Positions 7,986 to 17,903 are shown, numbered from the stretch's first letter. The stretch is 64,000 bases of DNA from an uncultured Collinsella sp. (GCA_958413895.1 CATYVQ010000006.1:1-64000), one strand, 5' to 3'. Numbers and translations: made by a program. Notes: generated by a model not told the origin, from the sequence alone.

Positions 7986-9053
7986 ATGGCGCTTCCTGTG
8001 GTTTACGGCGGTCCCGGCCGGTATGTTCAGGGGCCGGGCGAACTGTCGCGTCAAGGCAAATATTTGTCATGGTTGGGCTGCGCTGCCTATGTCTTGTTTG
8101 ACCAGGGCACCGAGGATCGGCTGTGCAGGCAGATCGTCGATGGATTTCTGGACGAAGATCTAAGCGAGCCGTTCTTTAAGATTTATGACGGTCCGTGTAC
8201 GGAAGAGGCCGTTGTCGAAATGGCTAAGGAAGCCCAGGCCGAGTATTGCGACATGGTGGTGGGTATTGGCGGCGGCAAGATGCTCGATATCGCCAAGGCC
8301 GTTGCGTTTTATGCCGAGTTGCCGTTGTGCGTATGCCCCACGGCGGCTTCGATGGACGGTCCGTGCAGCGCGATTTCGGTGCTGTATCACGAGGATGGAT
8401 CGTTCGACCGCTACCTGATGCTCGAGAAGAATCCAGACCTGGTCGTGGTCGATACCAACGTGGTCGCGGCGGCTCCGCTGCGTATGACGGTCGCTGGCAT
8501 GGGCGATGCACTGGCAACGTACTTCGAGGCGCGTTCGTGCGCCGCGGCGCATGGCGCCAACGAGCACGGTGGCGCGCCGGGGCACTTGGCCTTGGTTGCG
8601 GCTCGTGCCTGCTATGACACACTCATGGAGTGCGGCGTCGCTGCCAAGCGCGATCTCAAAAAGGGCCGTATATCGCCGGCGGTTGAGCGTCTGATCGAGT
8701 GCAATATTCTGCTCTCGGGCGTCGGCTTTGAGAGCGGTGGCTTGGCGTTGGCGCATGCCATCGCCAACGGCCTGACGATTCTGCCCGAGTGCAAGGCCAT
8801 GCATGGTGAGGCTGTGGCATTTGGCCTGGTGGTGCAGCTGCGCTTGGAGCGTGCGCCCGAGCTTGATCAGGTGCTCGAGTTTTGCCAGCGCGTCGGTCTG
8901 CCGACCACGCTCGAGGAGCTGGGCCTTGGCGAGATTTCCGATGGCGACCTGCAGGGTGTTGCAAATGCGGTCTTTAGAAACGAGCGTAATATGGCCAACG
9001 AGCAGGTCAAGGTGACCGAACAAAAGCTCGTGCAGCTCATGTGCGAGGCATAG
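7986..9053 (+). CDS. Glycerol dehydrogenase-like protein (GldA paralogue)
   Basis: 355 aa, same family as the preceding gene. The NAD motif GIGGGKMLDIAKA and zinc ligands Asp174, His257 and His273 are conserved, so it should be an active polyol or alpha-hydroxyketone dehydrogenase. The N-terminus (VVYGGPGRYVQGPGELS) and the 185-200 loop differ from GldA, as does the helical C-terminus, so substrate may differ. Its codon use is less biased than that of gldA, suggesting lower expression or a different history. GAAGGG lies 11 nt before the ATG. It is followed by 150 bp and a ferredoxin-like gene on the same strand that may be co-transcribed. Exact substrate is unknown. Confidence 0.8.
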   Translation: MALPVVYGGPGRYVQGPGELSRQGKYLSWLGCAAYVLFDQGTEDRLCRQIVDGFLDEDLSEPFFKIYDGPCTEEAVVEMAKEAQAEYCDMVVGIGGGKMLDIAKAVAFYAELPLCVCPTAASMDGPCSAISVLYHEDGSFDRYLMLEKNPDLVVVDTNVVAAAPLRMTVAGMGDALATYFEARSCAAAHGANEHGGAPGHLALVAARACYDTLMECGVAAKRDLKKGRISPAVERLIECNILLSGVGFESGGLALAHAIANGLTILPECKAMHGEAVAFGLVVQLRLERAPELDQVLEFCQRVGLPTTLEELGLGEISDGDLQGVANAVFRNERNMANEQVKVTEQKLVQLMCEA

Positions 9054-9204
9054 CTTGGCGCTTGATCGACCTTGTGCAATCGGGGCGGCGATAGGCCATG
9101 GGCTATTTGCCGCAAAGATGCTCCGCGTGTAATTTGCCCGAGGCGTGGGCCGATAGCGTATCATTATCTCTTGCTTGTTTGCACTGCTCAGGGAGGGGCC
9201 GCGC

Positions 9205-10458
9205 ATGGCGCAGGAACACGATCTGTTTGATGACATTATCGAGATCAGCAAGGGTTTCGACTTTCTTAAAAACCCGCTTGGCGGTGTGACCGATGCACTC
9301 GATCCGTCGGCGCCGCAATGGAATCCTGCCGACTACAAGGAGCGTCCGCGCGGTAACACCATTCCGTGCCTGACCTGCAAAAACGAAAAGAGCGGCTGCA
9401 CCGCGTGCATGGACGTGTGCCCGGTCAACGCTATCGAGGTCGAGGAAGACGCCATCGAGATCCTCGACTCCTGTCGCAAGTGCGGCCTGTGCGCCGCTGC
9501 CTGTCCGACCGAGGCAATCATCTCGCCGCGCCTGGCGCCCAAAAACCTGTATGACGATATCGTCTCTGCTGCCACGAGCCACGAGACCGCCTACGTTACC
9601 TGCACGCGCGCCCTTAAGCGCATGCCGCGCGAAAACGAGGTCGTCGTCGCCTGCGTGGGCGATATTACGGCCGAGACCTGGTTCTCGGTGCTGGCCGACT
9701 ATCCCAACGTGAGCGTCTACCTGCCGTTGGGCGTGTGCGATAAGTGCCGCAACACCGGCGGTGAGGACATTCTGGGCGAGGCGATTGCGAAGGCCGAGGA
9801 GTGGTCCGGCACGGGTATGGGCTTGGAGGTCGACTCCAAGAGCCTCAAATGCCATAAGCGCCGCGAGTACGAGCGCAAGGAGTACATGGAAAAGATCGCC
9901 CGCACCACGGGCCTGACGGTGACCAAGCTCAACCCGGCGACGGCGGCGCTGGCCTCGGTGACGCAAAAGCTCAAGGCCCATCGCCATCAGATTACCCAGC
10001 TGGAGCGCACGCTCAACACCATGTGCGGCACCACGACGACCAAGCGTCGCCGTTCGCTCACCCATGGGCGGCAGCTGGTGCTCTCGACACTGCAGAACCA
10101 TCCCGAGCTTGCCCAGAATATGCAGGTGAGCACGCCGGAGTGCGATTTTGAAAAGTGCACGTCGTGCGGCGAGTGCGTCAATGTATGCCCCACGTTCGCC
10201 TGCGATTTGGTGGGAAGCGGCCGCTTTGCGTTGGAGTCCACGTATTGTTTGGGCTGCGGTGCCTGCGTCAAGGTGTGCCCCGAGCATGCGCTCAAGTTGG
10301 TTGAGCATGACGCGTCCAATCTGGTCGTCGTCGATCCCGAAGCCGAGGAAAAGGCCGCCCAGAAGGCGAAGGCTCACGAAGAAGCTGAGAAGGTCAAGGC
10401 CGAGGCAAAGGCCAAGCTGGACAAGATGCTCGACCAGGTGGAAAAGCTCGCGGACTAG
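9205..10458 (+). CDS. Polyferredoxin-like 4Fe-4S protein
   Basis: 417 aa from the ATG preceded by AGGGAGGGG; an upstream in-frame start lacks this site. It has four [4Fe-4S] motifs in two pairs. N-terminal: Cys55-x2-Cys58 with Cys65, 68 and 72 (CTACMDVCP), and CRKCGLCAAACP at 90-101. C-terminal: CTSCGECVNVCP at 318-329 and CLGCGACVKVCP at 348-359. The 200-residue middle has further cysteines (VCDKC near 177) and basic segments. The C-terminus is a charged Ala/Lys/Glu helix. There is no signal peptide, so it is a cytoplasmic electron carrier or a subunit of a larger redox enzyme. Partner and pathway cannot be named; the dehydrogenases before it are candidates by position only. Confidence 0.8.
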   Translation: MAQEHDLFDDIIEISKGFDFLKNPLGGVTDALDPSAPQWNPADYKERPRGNTIPCLTCKNEKSGCTACMDVCPVNAIEVEEDAIEILDSCRKCGLCAAACPTEAIISPRLAPKNLYDDIVSAATSHETAYVTCTRALKRMPRENEVVVACVGDITAETWFSVLADYPNVSVYLPLGVCDKCRNTGGEDILGEAIAKAEEWSGTGMGLEVDSKSLKCHKRREYERKEYMEKIARTTGLTVTKLNPATAALASVTQKLKAHRHQITQLERTLNTMCGTTTTKRRRSLTHGRQLVLSTLQNHPELAQNMQVSTPECDFEKCTSCGECVNVCPTFACDLVGSGRFALESTYCLGCGACVKVCPEHALKLVEHDASNLVVVDPEAEEKAAQKAKAHEEAEKVKAEAKAKLDKMLDQVEKLAD

Positions 10459-10477
10459 TTAAAAGAGCGTAAATGAT

Positions 10478-10508
10478 GGCCGGTGGGACAGGTACTGCCC
10501 CGCCGGCC
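10478..10508. repeat. Hairpin GGCCGG...CCGGCC
   Basis: A 10-bp stem with one T-G wobble encloses GACAGGTACTG. T-residues lie only on the minus-strand 5' side, so it is not a clear terminator of the ferredoxin. It shares the GGGACAG word with other intergenic palindromes. Confidence 0.55.
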
Positions 10509-10515
10509 AAAAAAA

Positions 10516-10580
10516 GTTGCGGTGGAATAGTTCCTGTTTTGCCCTTAAGCTGGCCATTCTAGGAACTATTCCACCGCAAC
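10516..10580. repeat. Long perfect inverted repeat
   Basis: 20-bp perfect arms (10516-10535 and 10561-10580, beginning GTTGCGGTGGAATAG) surround a 25-nt spacer. It lies 11 bp past the end of the GntR gene and 58 bp past the ferredoxin gene, which converge on it. A bidirectional transcription barrier or a dispersed palindromic element would fit. Confidence 0.75.
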
Positions 10581-10590
10581 TAATAAATGG

Positions 10591-11346
10591 TTAGTTCATG
10601 CTGCTTTGGTGGCCGGTTCGACCGGTACCGTTGCGCGTCACGGTTTCATGGAGCAAAAAGAACCCGGGGACCTGTTTGGTCTCGGTGTATTCCATAAGGA
10701 TGCCGTCGGCGTTGTAGGTCTGCCCGCGTATAACGGCGAGTGCGTTAAAGTCGTCGAGATCGAGCACGCGCGTATCCTCGGGCGTGGGGTGCTCAATCGT
10801 TACATCGCGTTTGCCCGTGGCAATCTTAATGCCAAGATCTTCTTCGAGGTAACGATAGATCGAGTCGTTGACAATCTCGGGTGTCAGCCCCGGTACTTGT
10901 GAGCTTAGGTAATAGGAGTCGTCGGAGCACACGGCTTGTCCGTCTGCATAACGGATGCGTTTGGCGCGTGTGAGCTCACAGCCTTCGGGAAACCCGGTAA
11001 TCTTGGAGAGCGCCTTGCTACAGATGAGGAGCTCAAAGACGGTGGTGACAGTCTTGAGCTCAAAGCCTCGGTTGACCGCGATTTCCTTAAAGGTCTCGAG
11101 TCCGCCGCCACCACGACTCTTCTCGTCACTGATGTTGCGAATGACGCGCATGCCTTTGCCTTGCTGGGGGAGCACGTAACCATCTGCCGCAAGCATCGAG
11201 ATGGCGCGACGGACCGTCATGCGCGAACAGTCAAACAGCTGCGTGAGCTCAGTCTCCGAAGGCAGATAGCTCTGATAGGCGTATGTGCCGTCGTCAATCG
11301 ACTGCTTCACGTTGTCATAAATAGTTTGGAAGATGGCTCGCGCCAT
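10591..11346 (-). CDS. GntR-family regulator with UTRA domain
   Basis: 251 aa. The N-terminal winged helix (residues 1-70; SETELTQLFDCSRMTVRRAISML) is GntR type. Residues 85-240 form a UTRA ligand domain. The layout matches TreR/HutC-type repressors that sense phosphosugars. It lies 65 bp downstream of the zinc dehydrogenase on the same strand and close to the divergent alpha-glucoside PTS and GH4 genes. It is therefore probably the local repressor, with a 6-phospho-alpha-glucoside as the likely inducer (inference). Candidate operators are at 12505 and 12633. The ATG start has GGAGACCG-like sequence upstream. Confidence 0.85.
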   Translation of the reverse strand: MARAIFQTIYDNVKQSIDDGTYAYQSYLPSETELTQLFDCSRMTVRRAISMLAADGYVLPQQGKGMRVIRNISDEKSRGGGGLETFKEIAVNRGFELKTVTTVFELLICSKALSKITGFPEGCELTRAKRIRYADGQAVCSDDSYYLSSQVPGLTPEIVNDSIYRYLEEDLGIKIATGKRDVTIEHPTPEDTRVLDLDDFNALAVIRGQTYNADGILMEYTETKQVPGFFLLHETVTRNGTGRTGHQSSMN

Positions 11347-11411
11347 GACGGTCTCCTAGAGCTGGGTGCGCGAGTGGTGGATGAGGACCGCTCGCGCGGG
11401 TGTCGATCGAT

Positions 11412-12437
11412 TTACTTGCTGGGGTCGATTATATATTTACCCATGGCACGCAGGGCCGGGTCTGACAGGATGGCGCCGAGTTCGTCGAGGGAGGCTACCT
11501 TTGCGACCATCGAGGATACGTCGAGCCTGCCAGAGTCGATGAGCTCGAGCGCGCGACGCTGCGTATAAGGGTTGATGTAGGACGAGGTAAGCACAAGCTC
11601 CTTCTGGAAGACCTCGAAGGGCTTGACGGTGATTGTCTCATCGGGCTTGGTGAGGCCGAACATCATGACCGTAGCCATGTGGCCGGCGATCTGGATGGCC
11701 TGCTCGATGGTGACGGGCTTGCCAACACACTCGATAACGACATCGACGTTGCCGACGCCCTCCTGCTTCAGGCGGGCCGGGACGTCCTCGTGGATGGAAT
11801 CGATTGCCAGGTCGGCGCCGAGTTTGAGCGCAACCTCGCGCTTGCCTTCGACGGGCTCGAGCAAGACAACCTTGGTGGCGCCGGCGTTTTTAGCAAGCTG
11901 CATCATGAGCAGACCGATCATGCCACCGCCGATAACGACAACTGTGCTGCCGGGCTTGATGTTGCACATATCGATGCCGTGCAGGCAGCAGGCGACGGGC
12001 TCGGTCATAGCGCCCTGCTCGAAGCTGGTGTGATCGCCCAACTTGTAGACTTGCTGCATATCGACGGAGCAGTACTCGGCAAAGCCGCCGTTAACGGTGG
12101 TGCCGTAACCGGTCATATGCTCGCAGTAGTGGTTGATTCCGTCGCGGCAGGGTTCGCAGCAGCCGCAGGGATGGTTTGGGTCGATGCACACGCGATCGCC
12201 CGGCTTAAAGCCGGTGACATCGCAGCCCACGGCCTCGACAACGCCAGCGAACTCATGGCCAAGGATTGTGGGCGGGGTAACGTCGGCTGCGCCCTTGTCG
12301 CCTTCATAGATATGAACGTCGGTACCGCAGACGCCGCAAGCTTTGACGTTGATCAGAACGTCGCGCCTGCCCACGACCGGCTTTGCCGATTCCTCGACTC
12401 TGAGGTCGTGCTTTCCATAGAAGACCGCGCTTTTCAT
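11412..12437 (-). CDS. Zinc-dependent dehydrogenase (polyol/threonine dehydrogenase type)
   Basis: 341 aa, medium-chain dehydrogenase. The catalytic zinc site uses CGVCGTDVHIYEG and GHEFAGVV. The structural zinc lobe is CGCCEPCRDGINHYC near 92-106. The Rossmann motif is VVIGGGMIGLL. Family members oxidise sorbitol, galactitol-1-phosphate, threonine and similar alcohols. It heads the minus-strand unit with the GntR gene and is divergent from the PTS, so the substrate is probably a sugar alcohol linked to the same carbohydrate. It could serve to reduce or oxidise a product of the GH4 enzyme. AGGAGTC precedes the ATG. Confidence 0.85.
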   Translation of the reverse strand: MKSAVFYGKHDLRVEESAKPVVGRRDVLINVKACGVCGTDVHIYEGDKGAADVTPPTILGHEFAGVVEAVGCDVTGFKPGDRVCIDPNHPCGCCEPCRDGINHYCEHMTGYGTTVNGGFAEYCSVDMQQVYKLGDHTSFEQGAMTEPVACCLHGIDMCNIKPGSTVVVIGGGMIGLLMMQLAKNAGATKVVLLEPVEGKREVALKLGADLAIDSIHEDVPARLKQEGVGNVDVVIECVGKPVTIEQAIQIAGHMATVMMFGLTKPDETITVKPFEVFQKELVLTSSYINPYTQRRALELIDSGRLDVSSMVAKVASLDELGAILSDPALRAMGKYIIDPSK

Positions 12438-12483
12438 GGTGACTCCTTAACGTGGCGGTGAATGTTGTAATGAAGTATAGGCA

Positions 12484-12649
12484 TGTCTATAGATACAGAC
12501 AAGCACATCTAGACAAGTTGAAAAGAAATATAAATTGCAGCCATCAGATATGTCTGATTTAGCAGGCAAAATACTGGACTTATACCGTTTACGGCCAATA
12601 ATCGACCGCTGACCGAACACAGAAACCGTATTAACTTGTCTAGATAAGT
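12484..12649. promoter_or_regulatory. GntR-type operator cluster in the divergent promoter
   Basis: Three related dyads lie in the AT-rich region between adh and the PTS gene: TGTCTATAGATACA at 12484-12497, ACATCTAGACAAGTT at 12505-12519 and AACTTGTCTAGATAAGT at 12633-12649. The last two share AACTTGTCTAGAT in opposite orientation. The core CTTGTCTAGACAAG resembles sites of TreR-like GntR repressors. One site is close to each promoter, which suits repression of both units, possibly by looping. Confidence 0.6.
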
Positions 12650-12793
12650 GATATGATAAAAATAGAAGCGCAAGAAGTCAGGGAAGCGGGCCCACCCGTC
12701 CTATTGCACGAGGTACACGCAAACGGCGCGTCTGCGGTCTCGAGTGAAGCCAAAACCGCAGCGCTCCGAATGAAGAGAGGGGGATTCCCCGTC

Positions 12794-14404
12794 ATGATGC
12801 AAAAGATACAACGTTTCGGCGGTGCAATGTACACGCCTGCAATTCTTTTCGCATTTTCCGGAATCGTCGTCGGCCTGGGTACGTTGTTTACCACCGAGGC
12901 GATCTTTGGCGAGATGGCCACAGCGGGTCATCTTTGGTTTGATTGCTGGAATATGCTGCTCCAGGGTGGTTGGACGCTCTTTAACCAGATGCCGTTGCTG
13001 TTTTGCGTAGCGTTGCCAATCTCGCTCGCGAACAAGCAGAACGCTCGCTGCTGCATGGAGACTTTGGCCATCTACCTTACCTTCAACTACTTTGTAAGCA
13101 CAATCTTGGGGCAGTGGGGCCCTGTCTTTGGTGTCGACTACTCTGTCGAGGCGGGCAGCGGTACTGGTCTTGCCACTATCGCAAGCATCAAAACGCTTGA
13201 CATGGGCATCATGGGTGCGCTCATTATCTCTGGTATCGCCACGATGCTGCATAACAAGTTCTTCGACACCGAACTTCCTGAGTGGCTGGGCGTGTTCTCG
13301 GGCTCCGTGTTCATTTATATGATCGGTTTCTTCGTTATGGTTCCGGTCGCTCTTATCGCCTGCCTGGTGTGGCCGCATGTTCAGGCTGCTATCTCCGCCT
13401 TCCAGGGATTCATCCTTTCCGCCGGTACGTTTGGCGTGGGCGTCTTTGCTTTCTTCGAGCGCGTGCTGATCCCTACGGGCCTTCACCACTTTATCTATAC
13501 GCCGTTCTATTACGACAACGCGGCGGTCAATGGCGGCATCTTTGCCGCTTGGGCTAACATCCTGCCCCAACTGGCTGCCGATCCGAGCATTGCTCTTAAG
13601 GATGCCGCACCCTGGGCTGCCTATACCTGCCCTGGTTGGACTAAAGTCTTTGGCTCGCTTGGCGTCGCCATTGCGTTTTATATGACCGCCAAACCCGAGC
13701 GCAAGCAGCGCGTCAAGGCTCTGCTCATTCCCGTCACCCTTACCGCAATGCTTTGCGGTATCACCGAGCCGCTTGACTTCACCTTCCTGTTCATTGCGCC
13801 CGGCCTGTTCGTCGTCCACTGCGTGCTCGGAGCGCTCGGCTGCATGGCTCAAAACCTCCTTGGCGTCGTGGGCATCTTCGACGGCGGCATCATCTCGATG
13901 CTCTCGTGGGACTGGCTGCCCCTTTGGGCCGCACACGGTCTGCAGTACGCCATCTCCATCCTTGTCGGTCTGTGCTTTACCGCTCTTTGGGTCGTGGTCT
14001 TCCGTTTCCTGATCGTCAAGTTCGACTTTAAGACCCCCGGTCGCGAGGATGACGATGTTGAGGTCGAGCTCAAGTCCAAGGCCGACTACAAGCAAAAGCA
14101 GGGCGGTGCTGCTGCTGGCAAATCGGTCGCCCAGAGTAAAGATGATGAGCGCTTGGTGCTTGCCGAGAACATCCTCGATCTGCTCGGTGGCACGGATAAC
14201 ATCATCGATGTAACTAACTGCGCTACCCGTCTGCGCGTTAACGTCAAGGACAAGAGCGTCGTTGCACCCGAGGCTTCCTTCAAGGCGATCGGTACGCATG
14301 GCTTGGTGGTCCAAGGTCAGTCAATCCAGGTCATCATCGGCCTTACCGTCCCGCAGGTTCGCGAGAAGTTCGAGAGTCTTCTGAAGTTCGAGAGTCTTCT
14401 GTAA
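12794..14404 (+). CDS. PTS alpha-glucoside EIICB component
   Basis: 536 aa from the first of two adjacent ATGs after GAGAGGGGG; the open frame extends further upstream without a ribosome site. It imports and phosphorylates an alpha-glucoside. Residues 1-410 are the membrane EIIC domain (many hydrophobic segments; GITEPLDF at 322-329). A charged linker follows. Residues 452-536 are EIIB with phospho-Cys476 in DVTNCATRLRV. No EIIA is present, so a shared EIIA-Glc must serve it. Length and order match GlvC/MalB/AglA-type transporters. The C-terminus ends with a duplicated KFESLL caused by an 18-bp tandem repeat. Together with the GH4 gene 158 bp downstream it forms a phospho-hydrolysis pathway for maltose-like sugars. 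Confidence 0.9.
   Translation: MMQKIQRFGGAMYTPAILFAFSGIVVGLGTLFTTEAIFGEMATAGHLWFDCWNMLLQGGWTLFNQMPLLFCVALPISLANKQNARCCMETLAIYLTFNYFVSTILGQWGPVFGVDYSVEAGSGTGLATIASIKTLDMGIMGALIISGIATMLHNKFFDTELPEWLGVFSGSVFIYMIGFFVMVPVALIACLVWPHVQAAISAFQGFILSAGTFGVGVFAFFERVLIPTGLHHFIYTPFYYDNAAVNGGIFAAWANILPQLAADPSIALKDAAPWAAYTCPGWTKVFGSLGVAIAFYMTAKPERKQRVKALLIPVTLTAMLCGITEPLDFTFLFIAPGLFVVHCVLGALGCMAQNLLGVVGIFDGGIISMLSWDWLPLWAAHGLQYAISILVGLCFTALWVVVFRFLIVKFDFKTPGREDDDVEVELKSKADYKQKQGGAAAGKSVAQSKDDERLVLAENILDLLGGTDNIIDVTNCATRLRVNVKDKSVVAPEASFKAIGTHGLVVQGQSIQVIIGLTVPQVREKFESLLKFESLL
14365..14400 (+). repeat. Exact 18-bp tandem duplication in the EIICB gene end
   Basis: Two identical copies of GAAGTTCGAGAGTCTTCT abut at the end of the PTS gene. 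They add a second KFESLL hexapeptide before the stop without breaking the frame. Confidence 0.95.
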
Positions 14405-14422
14405 ACCATCGTCCATCGAAAC

Positions 14423-14462
14423 AATCGGCCTTGCAGAGCCGGTATGCACCGCAAGGCCGATT
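14423..14462 (+). terminator. Hairpin after the EIICB gene
   Basis: The 12-bp perfect stem AATCGGCCTTGC with its complement surrounds a 16-nt loop. The following bases (CTAGAG, then A-rich) are not a T-tract, so it may stabilise the upstream message or attenuate read-through into the GH4 gene. Confidence 0.6.
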
Positions 14463-14561
14463 CTAGAGATAAAAAAACTCCACTTCTAGGTAACAATTCC
14501 AAACCGCGCAAGGCCGCGTGCGGGGACGGATTGAGCAAGCGGCCAGAATGAGGAGGACATC

Positions 14562-15905
14562 ATGTCCAAGAAGAACTATGCCGTGACCATTGCCGGCGGT
14601 GGCTCCACCTTCACCCCGGGCATTGCCCTGATGCTGCTCGAGGAGCGCGACCGCTTCCCGGTCAACAAGGTGACCTTCTATGACAACAACGCCGAGCGCC
14701 AGGAGATCGTTGCCAAGGCGTGCGAGATCTACTTCCACGAGAACGCTCCCGAGGTTGAGTTCAACTACACCACCGACCCCGAAACCGCTTTTACCGGCAC
14801 TGACTTCGTCCTTGCTCACATCCGCGTGGGTCTGTACGCCATGCGCGAGCTCGACGAGAAGATCCCCCTCAAGTACGGCTGCGTTGGTCAGGAGACCTGC
14901 GGTGCCGGCGGCATCGCCTACGGTATGCGCTCCATCGGCGGTGTCATCGAGATCCTGGACTACATGGAGAAGTACAGCCCCAACGCCTGGATGCTCAACT
15001 ACTCCAACCCCGCGGCTATCGTCGCAGAGGCTTGCCGCGTGCTGCGTCCCAACAGCCGCATCATCAACATCTGTGACATGCCGATCGACCTCATGGATAA
15101 GATGAGCCGTATGTGCGGCATCAAGGATCGTCGCGAGCTGCAGTACAGCTACTACGGCCTCAACCACTTTGGTTGGTGGAGCAAGATCTACGACAAGGAG
15201 GGTAACGACCTCATGCCGCAGATCAAGGAGCACATGGCAAAGAATGGCTACTTGGACGGCATTGAGCACGAGGCCGGTAAGGAGCAGCACGTCGAGGAGA
15301 GCTGGATTCACACCTTCGGCAAGGCCAAGGATGTCTATGCTGTCGATCCCGAGACGATTCCCAATACCTACCTCAAGTATTACCTGTACCCGGACTATGT
15401 CGTCGAGACGTCTGACCCCAACTACACTCGCGCCAATGAGGTTATGGACGGCCGCGAGAAGAAGGTCTTTGGCGCTTGCCGCGACATCATCGCCAAGGGT
15501 ACGGCCAAGGACGGCGGCTTTGAGCCGGATGTACATGCCAACTACATCGTCGACCTTGCCTGCGCACTGGCCGAGAATACGCTCGAGCGCTTCCTGCTGA
15601 TCGTCCCCAACGATGGCGCTGTGCCCAACTTCGACCCGACGGCCATGGTCGAGGTGCCTTGCATCGTCGGTTCCAACGGCTTTGAGAAGATCTGCCAGGG
15701 CCCGATCCCGCAGTTCCAGAAGGGCCTGATGGAGCAGCAGGTTTCCGTCGAGAAGCTCGTTGTCCAGGCTTGGGTCGAGGGCAGCTACCAGAAGCTCTGG
15801 CAGGCGCTCACGCTCTCCAAGACCATTCCTTCGGCAAGCGTTGCTAAGCAGATCCTGGACGAGCTCATCGAGGCCAACAAGGATTTCTGGCCCGAGCTTA
15901 AGTAA
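14562..15905 (+). CDS. GH4 6-phospho-alpha-glucosidase
   Basis: 447 aa. Family GH4 uses NAD and a divalent metal to split phosphorylated disaccharides in the cytoplasm. The NAD motif is AGGGSTFTPG at 11-20, with metal residues Cys171 (NICDMP) and His202 (LNHFGW). In GH4 the CDMP signature is typical of 6-phospho-alpha-glucosidases (GlvA, MalH, AglB), whereas beta enzymes carry CNVP-like sequences, so the anomeric assignment is fairly secure. It should release glucose-6-phosphate and glucose from the sugar delivered by the EIICB upstream. AGGAGG lies 6 nt before the ATG, and codon bias is strong. Confidence 0.92.
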   Translation: MSKKNYAVTIAGGGSTFTPGIALMLLEERDRFPVNKVTFYDNNAERQEIVAKACEIYFHENAPEVEFNYTTDPETAFTGTDFVLAHIRVGLYAMRELDEKIPLKYGCVGQETCGAGGIAYGMRSIGGVIEILDYMEKYSPNAWMLNYSNPAAIVAEACRVLRPNSRIINICDMPIDLMDKMSRMCGIKDRRELQYSYYGLNHFGWWSKIYDKEGNDLMPQIKEHMAKNGYLDGIEHEAGKEQHVEESWIHTFGKAKDVYAVDPETIPNTYLKYYLYPDYVVETSDPNYTRANEVMDGREKKVFGACRDIIAKGTAKDGGFEPDVHANYIVDLACALAENTLERFLLIVPNDGAVPNFDPTAMVEVPCIVGSNGFEKICQGPIPQFQKGLMEQQVSVEKLVVQAWVEGSYQKLWQALTLSKTIPSASVAKQILDELIEANKDFWPELK

Positions 15906-16032
15906 GGACTACTGTCTCGAACCCTCACGCATCTCTGCTTCATTTGCGCCGCCGCGGTGTCCGGATTCGCCCGGATGCTGCGGCGGCGCTATACTTATGA
16001 AGTTTGAAGTACCTGTACCAAAAGGAGCTGTC

Positions 16033-17109
<1,077 letters not shown>

Positions 17110-17120
17110 GGACGACGCAT

Positions 17121-17504
17121 ATGTTTAAATATGGTAAAAAAGCCGGCTACATGGGCGTCGTGCTGCTCGTGCTTGCGGTGCTTCCGCTGGTGGTTGCAGC
17201 GTGTGTTATCCCCAACATTGGTCCCGAGGTGGCAACAAAGTTTAATGCCGCCGGCGAGGTGACGCGTTGGGGCAAGAGTTACGAGCTACTGGCGCTGCCG
17301 GTGCTCAACCTGCTGCTGAGCGTGGCGACGTACTTTACGGCAGGACGCCAGGCTAAAAACAATGATGACTCCGCTGCCATGGCGCGCATCGTGTGCGAGC
17401 GCTACCTGCGCAACGGTTGCATCACGGGCGTGTTTCTCAACGTGATCAACGTTTACTTTATGTACTCGGCGATTACCGGAACGGGCTTTGGCTTTGGTTT
17501 CTAG
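17121..17504 (+). CDS. DUF1648-type small membrane protein
   Basis: 127 aa with three hydrophobic segments (about 12-32, 58-78 and 100-122). After the first segment comes the DUF1648-like pattern IPxxxxxxxxxxFNxxGEVxRWG, seen in SdpI-related membrane proteins. SdpI confers immunity to a toxin in Bacillus, but many DUF1648 proteins are of unknown role, so no function is claimed. AAGGACG precedes the ATG, and it is 11 bp from ychF. Confidence 0.75.
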   Translation: MFKYGKKAGYMGVVLLVLAVLPLVVAACVIPNIGPEVATKFNAAGEVTRWGKSYELLALPVLNLLLSVATYFTAGRQAKNNDDSAAMARIVCERYLRNGCITGVFLNVINVYFMYSAITGTGFGFGF

Positions 17505-17513
17505 CTTGTCCTT

Positions 17514-17903
17514 TTAGGCAACGAGCCTGCACACATATTCAATGGCTGCTGCGAGGCCGCCGCTCGATCGTGGTTTAAAGACCATGTCGGCGGCGGCCTC
17601 GTTTTCGTATCCGGCGCCGCGAAGGGCGAGTGCGATACCGGCTTCTAAAAGGAGCGGCAGGCCGCGTTGGCTGGTTGCGATTACGGCAGCCTGATTGAGC
17701 GGGCAGCTGTGCGTTTGGCATTGAACAGCAAGTTCACCTTGCGCCGGGCAAGGGACCAGAACGGCGGCGACGCGACTTGATAGCAATGTAAATGCTGTGC
17801 GCTCATCGGGCGAAAGGCATTCAGCTTCAACGACGACGAGCTTGGGCGGTGCGCTGTTTGTGCGAAGCGTGGCTCGGTACATGCGGACCGAAGAACCCGA
17901 CAT
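17514..17903 (-). CDS. Hypothetical protein paired with an XRE regulator
   Basis: 129 aa from the ATG at 17903 (CAGGAG 6 nt upstream); a TTG start 8 codons earlier lacks a ribosome site and runs into the palindrome. The sequence (SVRMYRATLRTNSAPPKLVVVEAECLSP...) has alternating strands and helices and four cysteines but no family I recognise. It is transcribed away from a small XRE gene across a perfect 24-bp palindrome. That arrangement suits a regulator/effector or toxin-antitoxin pair; this is inference only. It converges on the DUF1648 gene, 9 bp away. Confidence 0.6.
   Translation of the reverse strand: MSGSSVRMYRATLRTNSAPPKLVVVEAECLSPDERTAFTLLSSRVAAVLVPCPAQGELAVQCQTHSCPLNQAAVIATSQRGLPLLLEAGIALALRGAGYENEAAADMVFKPRSSGGLAAAIEYVCRLVA

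Noticed and set aside
12701..14314. 537-codon open frame antisense to the PTS gene
   Set aside because: Mirror of the EIICB coding sequence; charged, repetitive composition and no family character.
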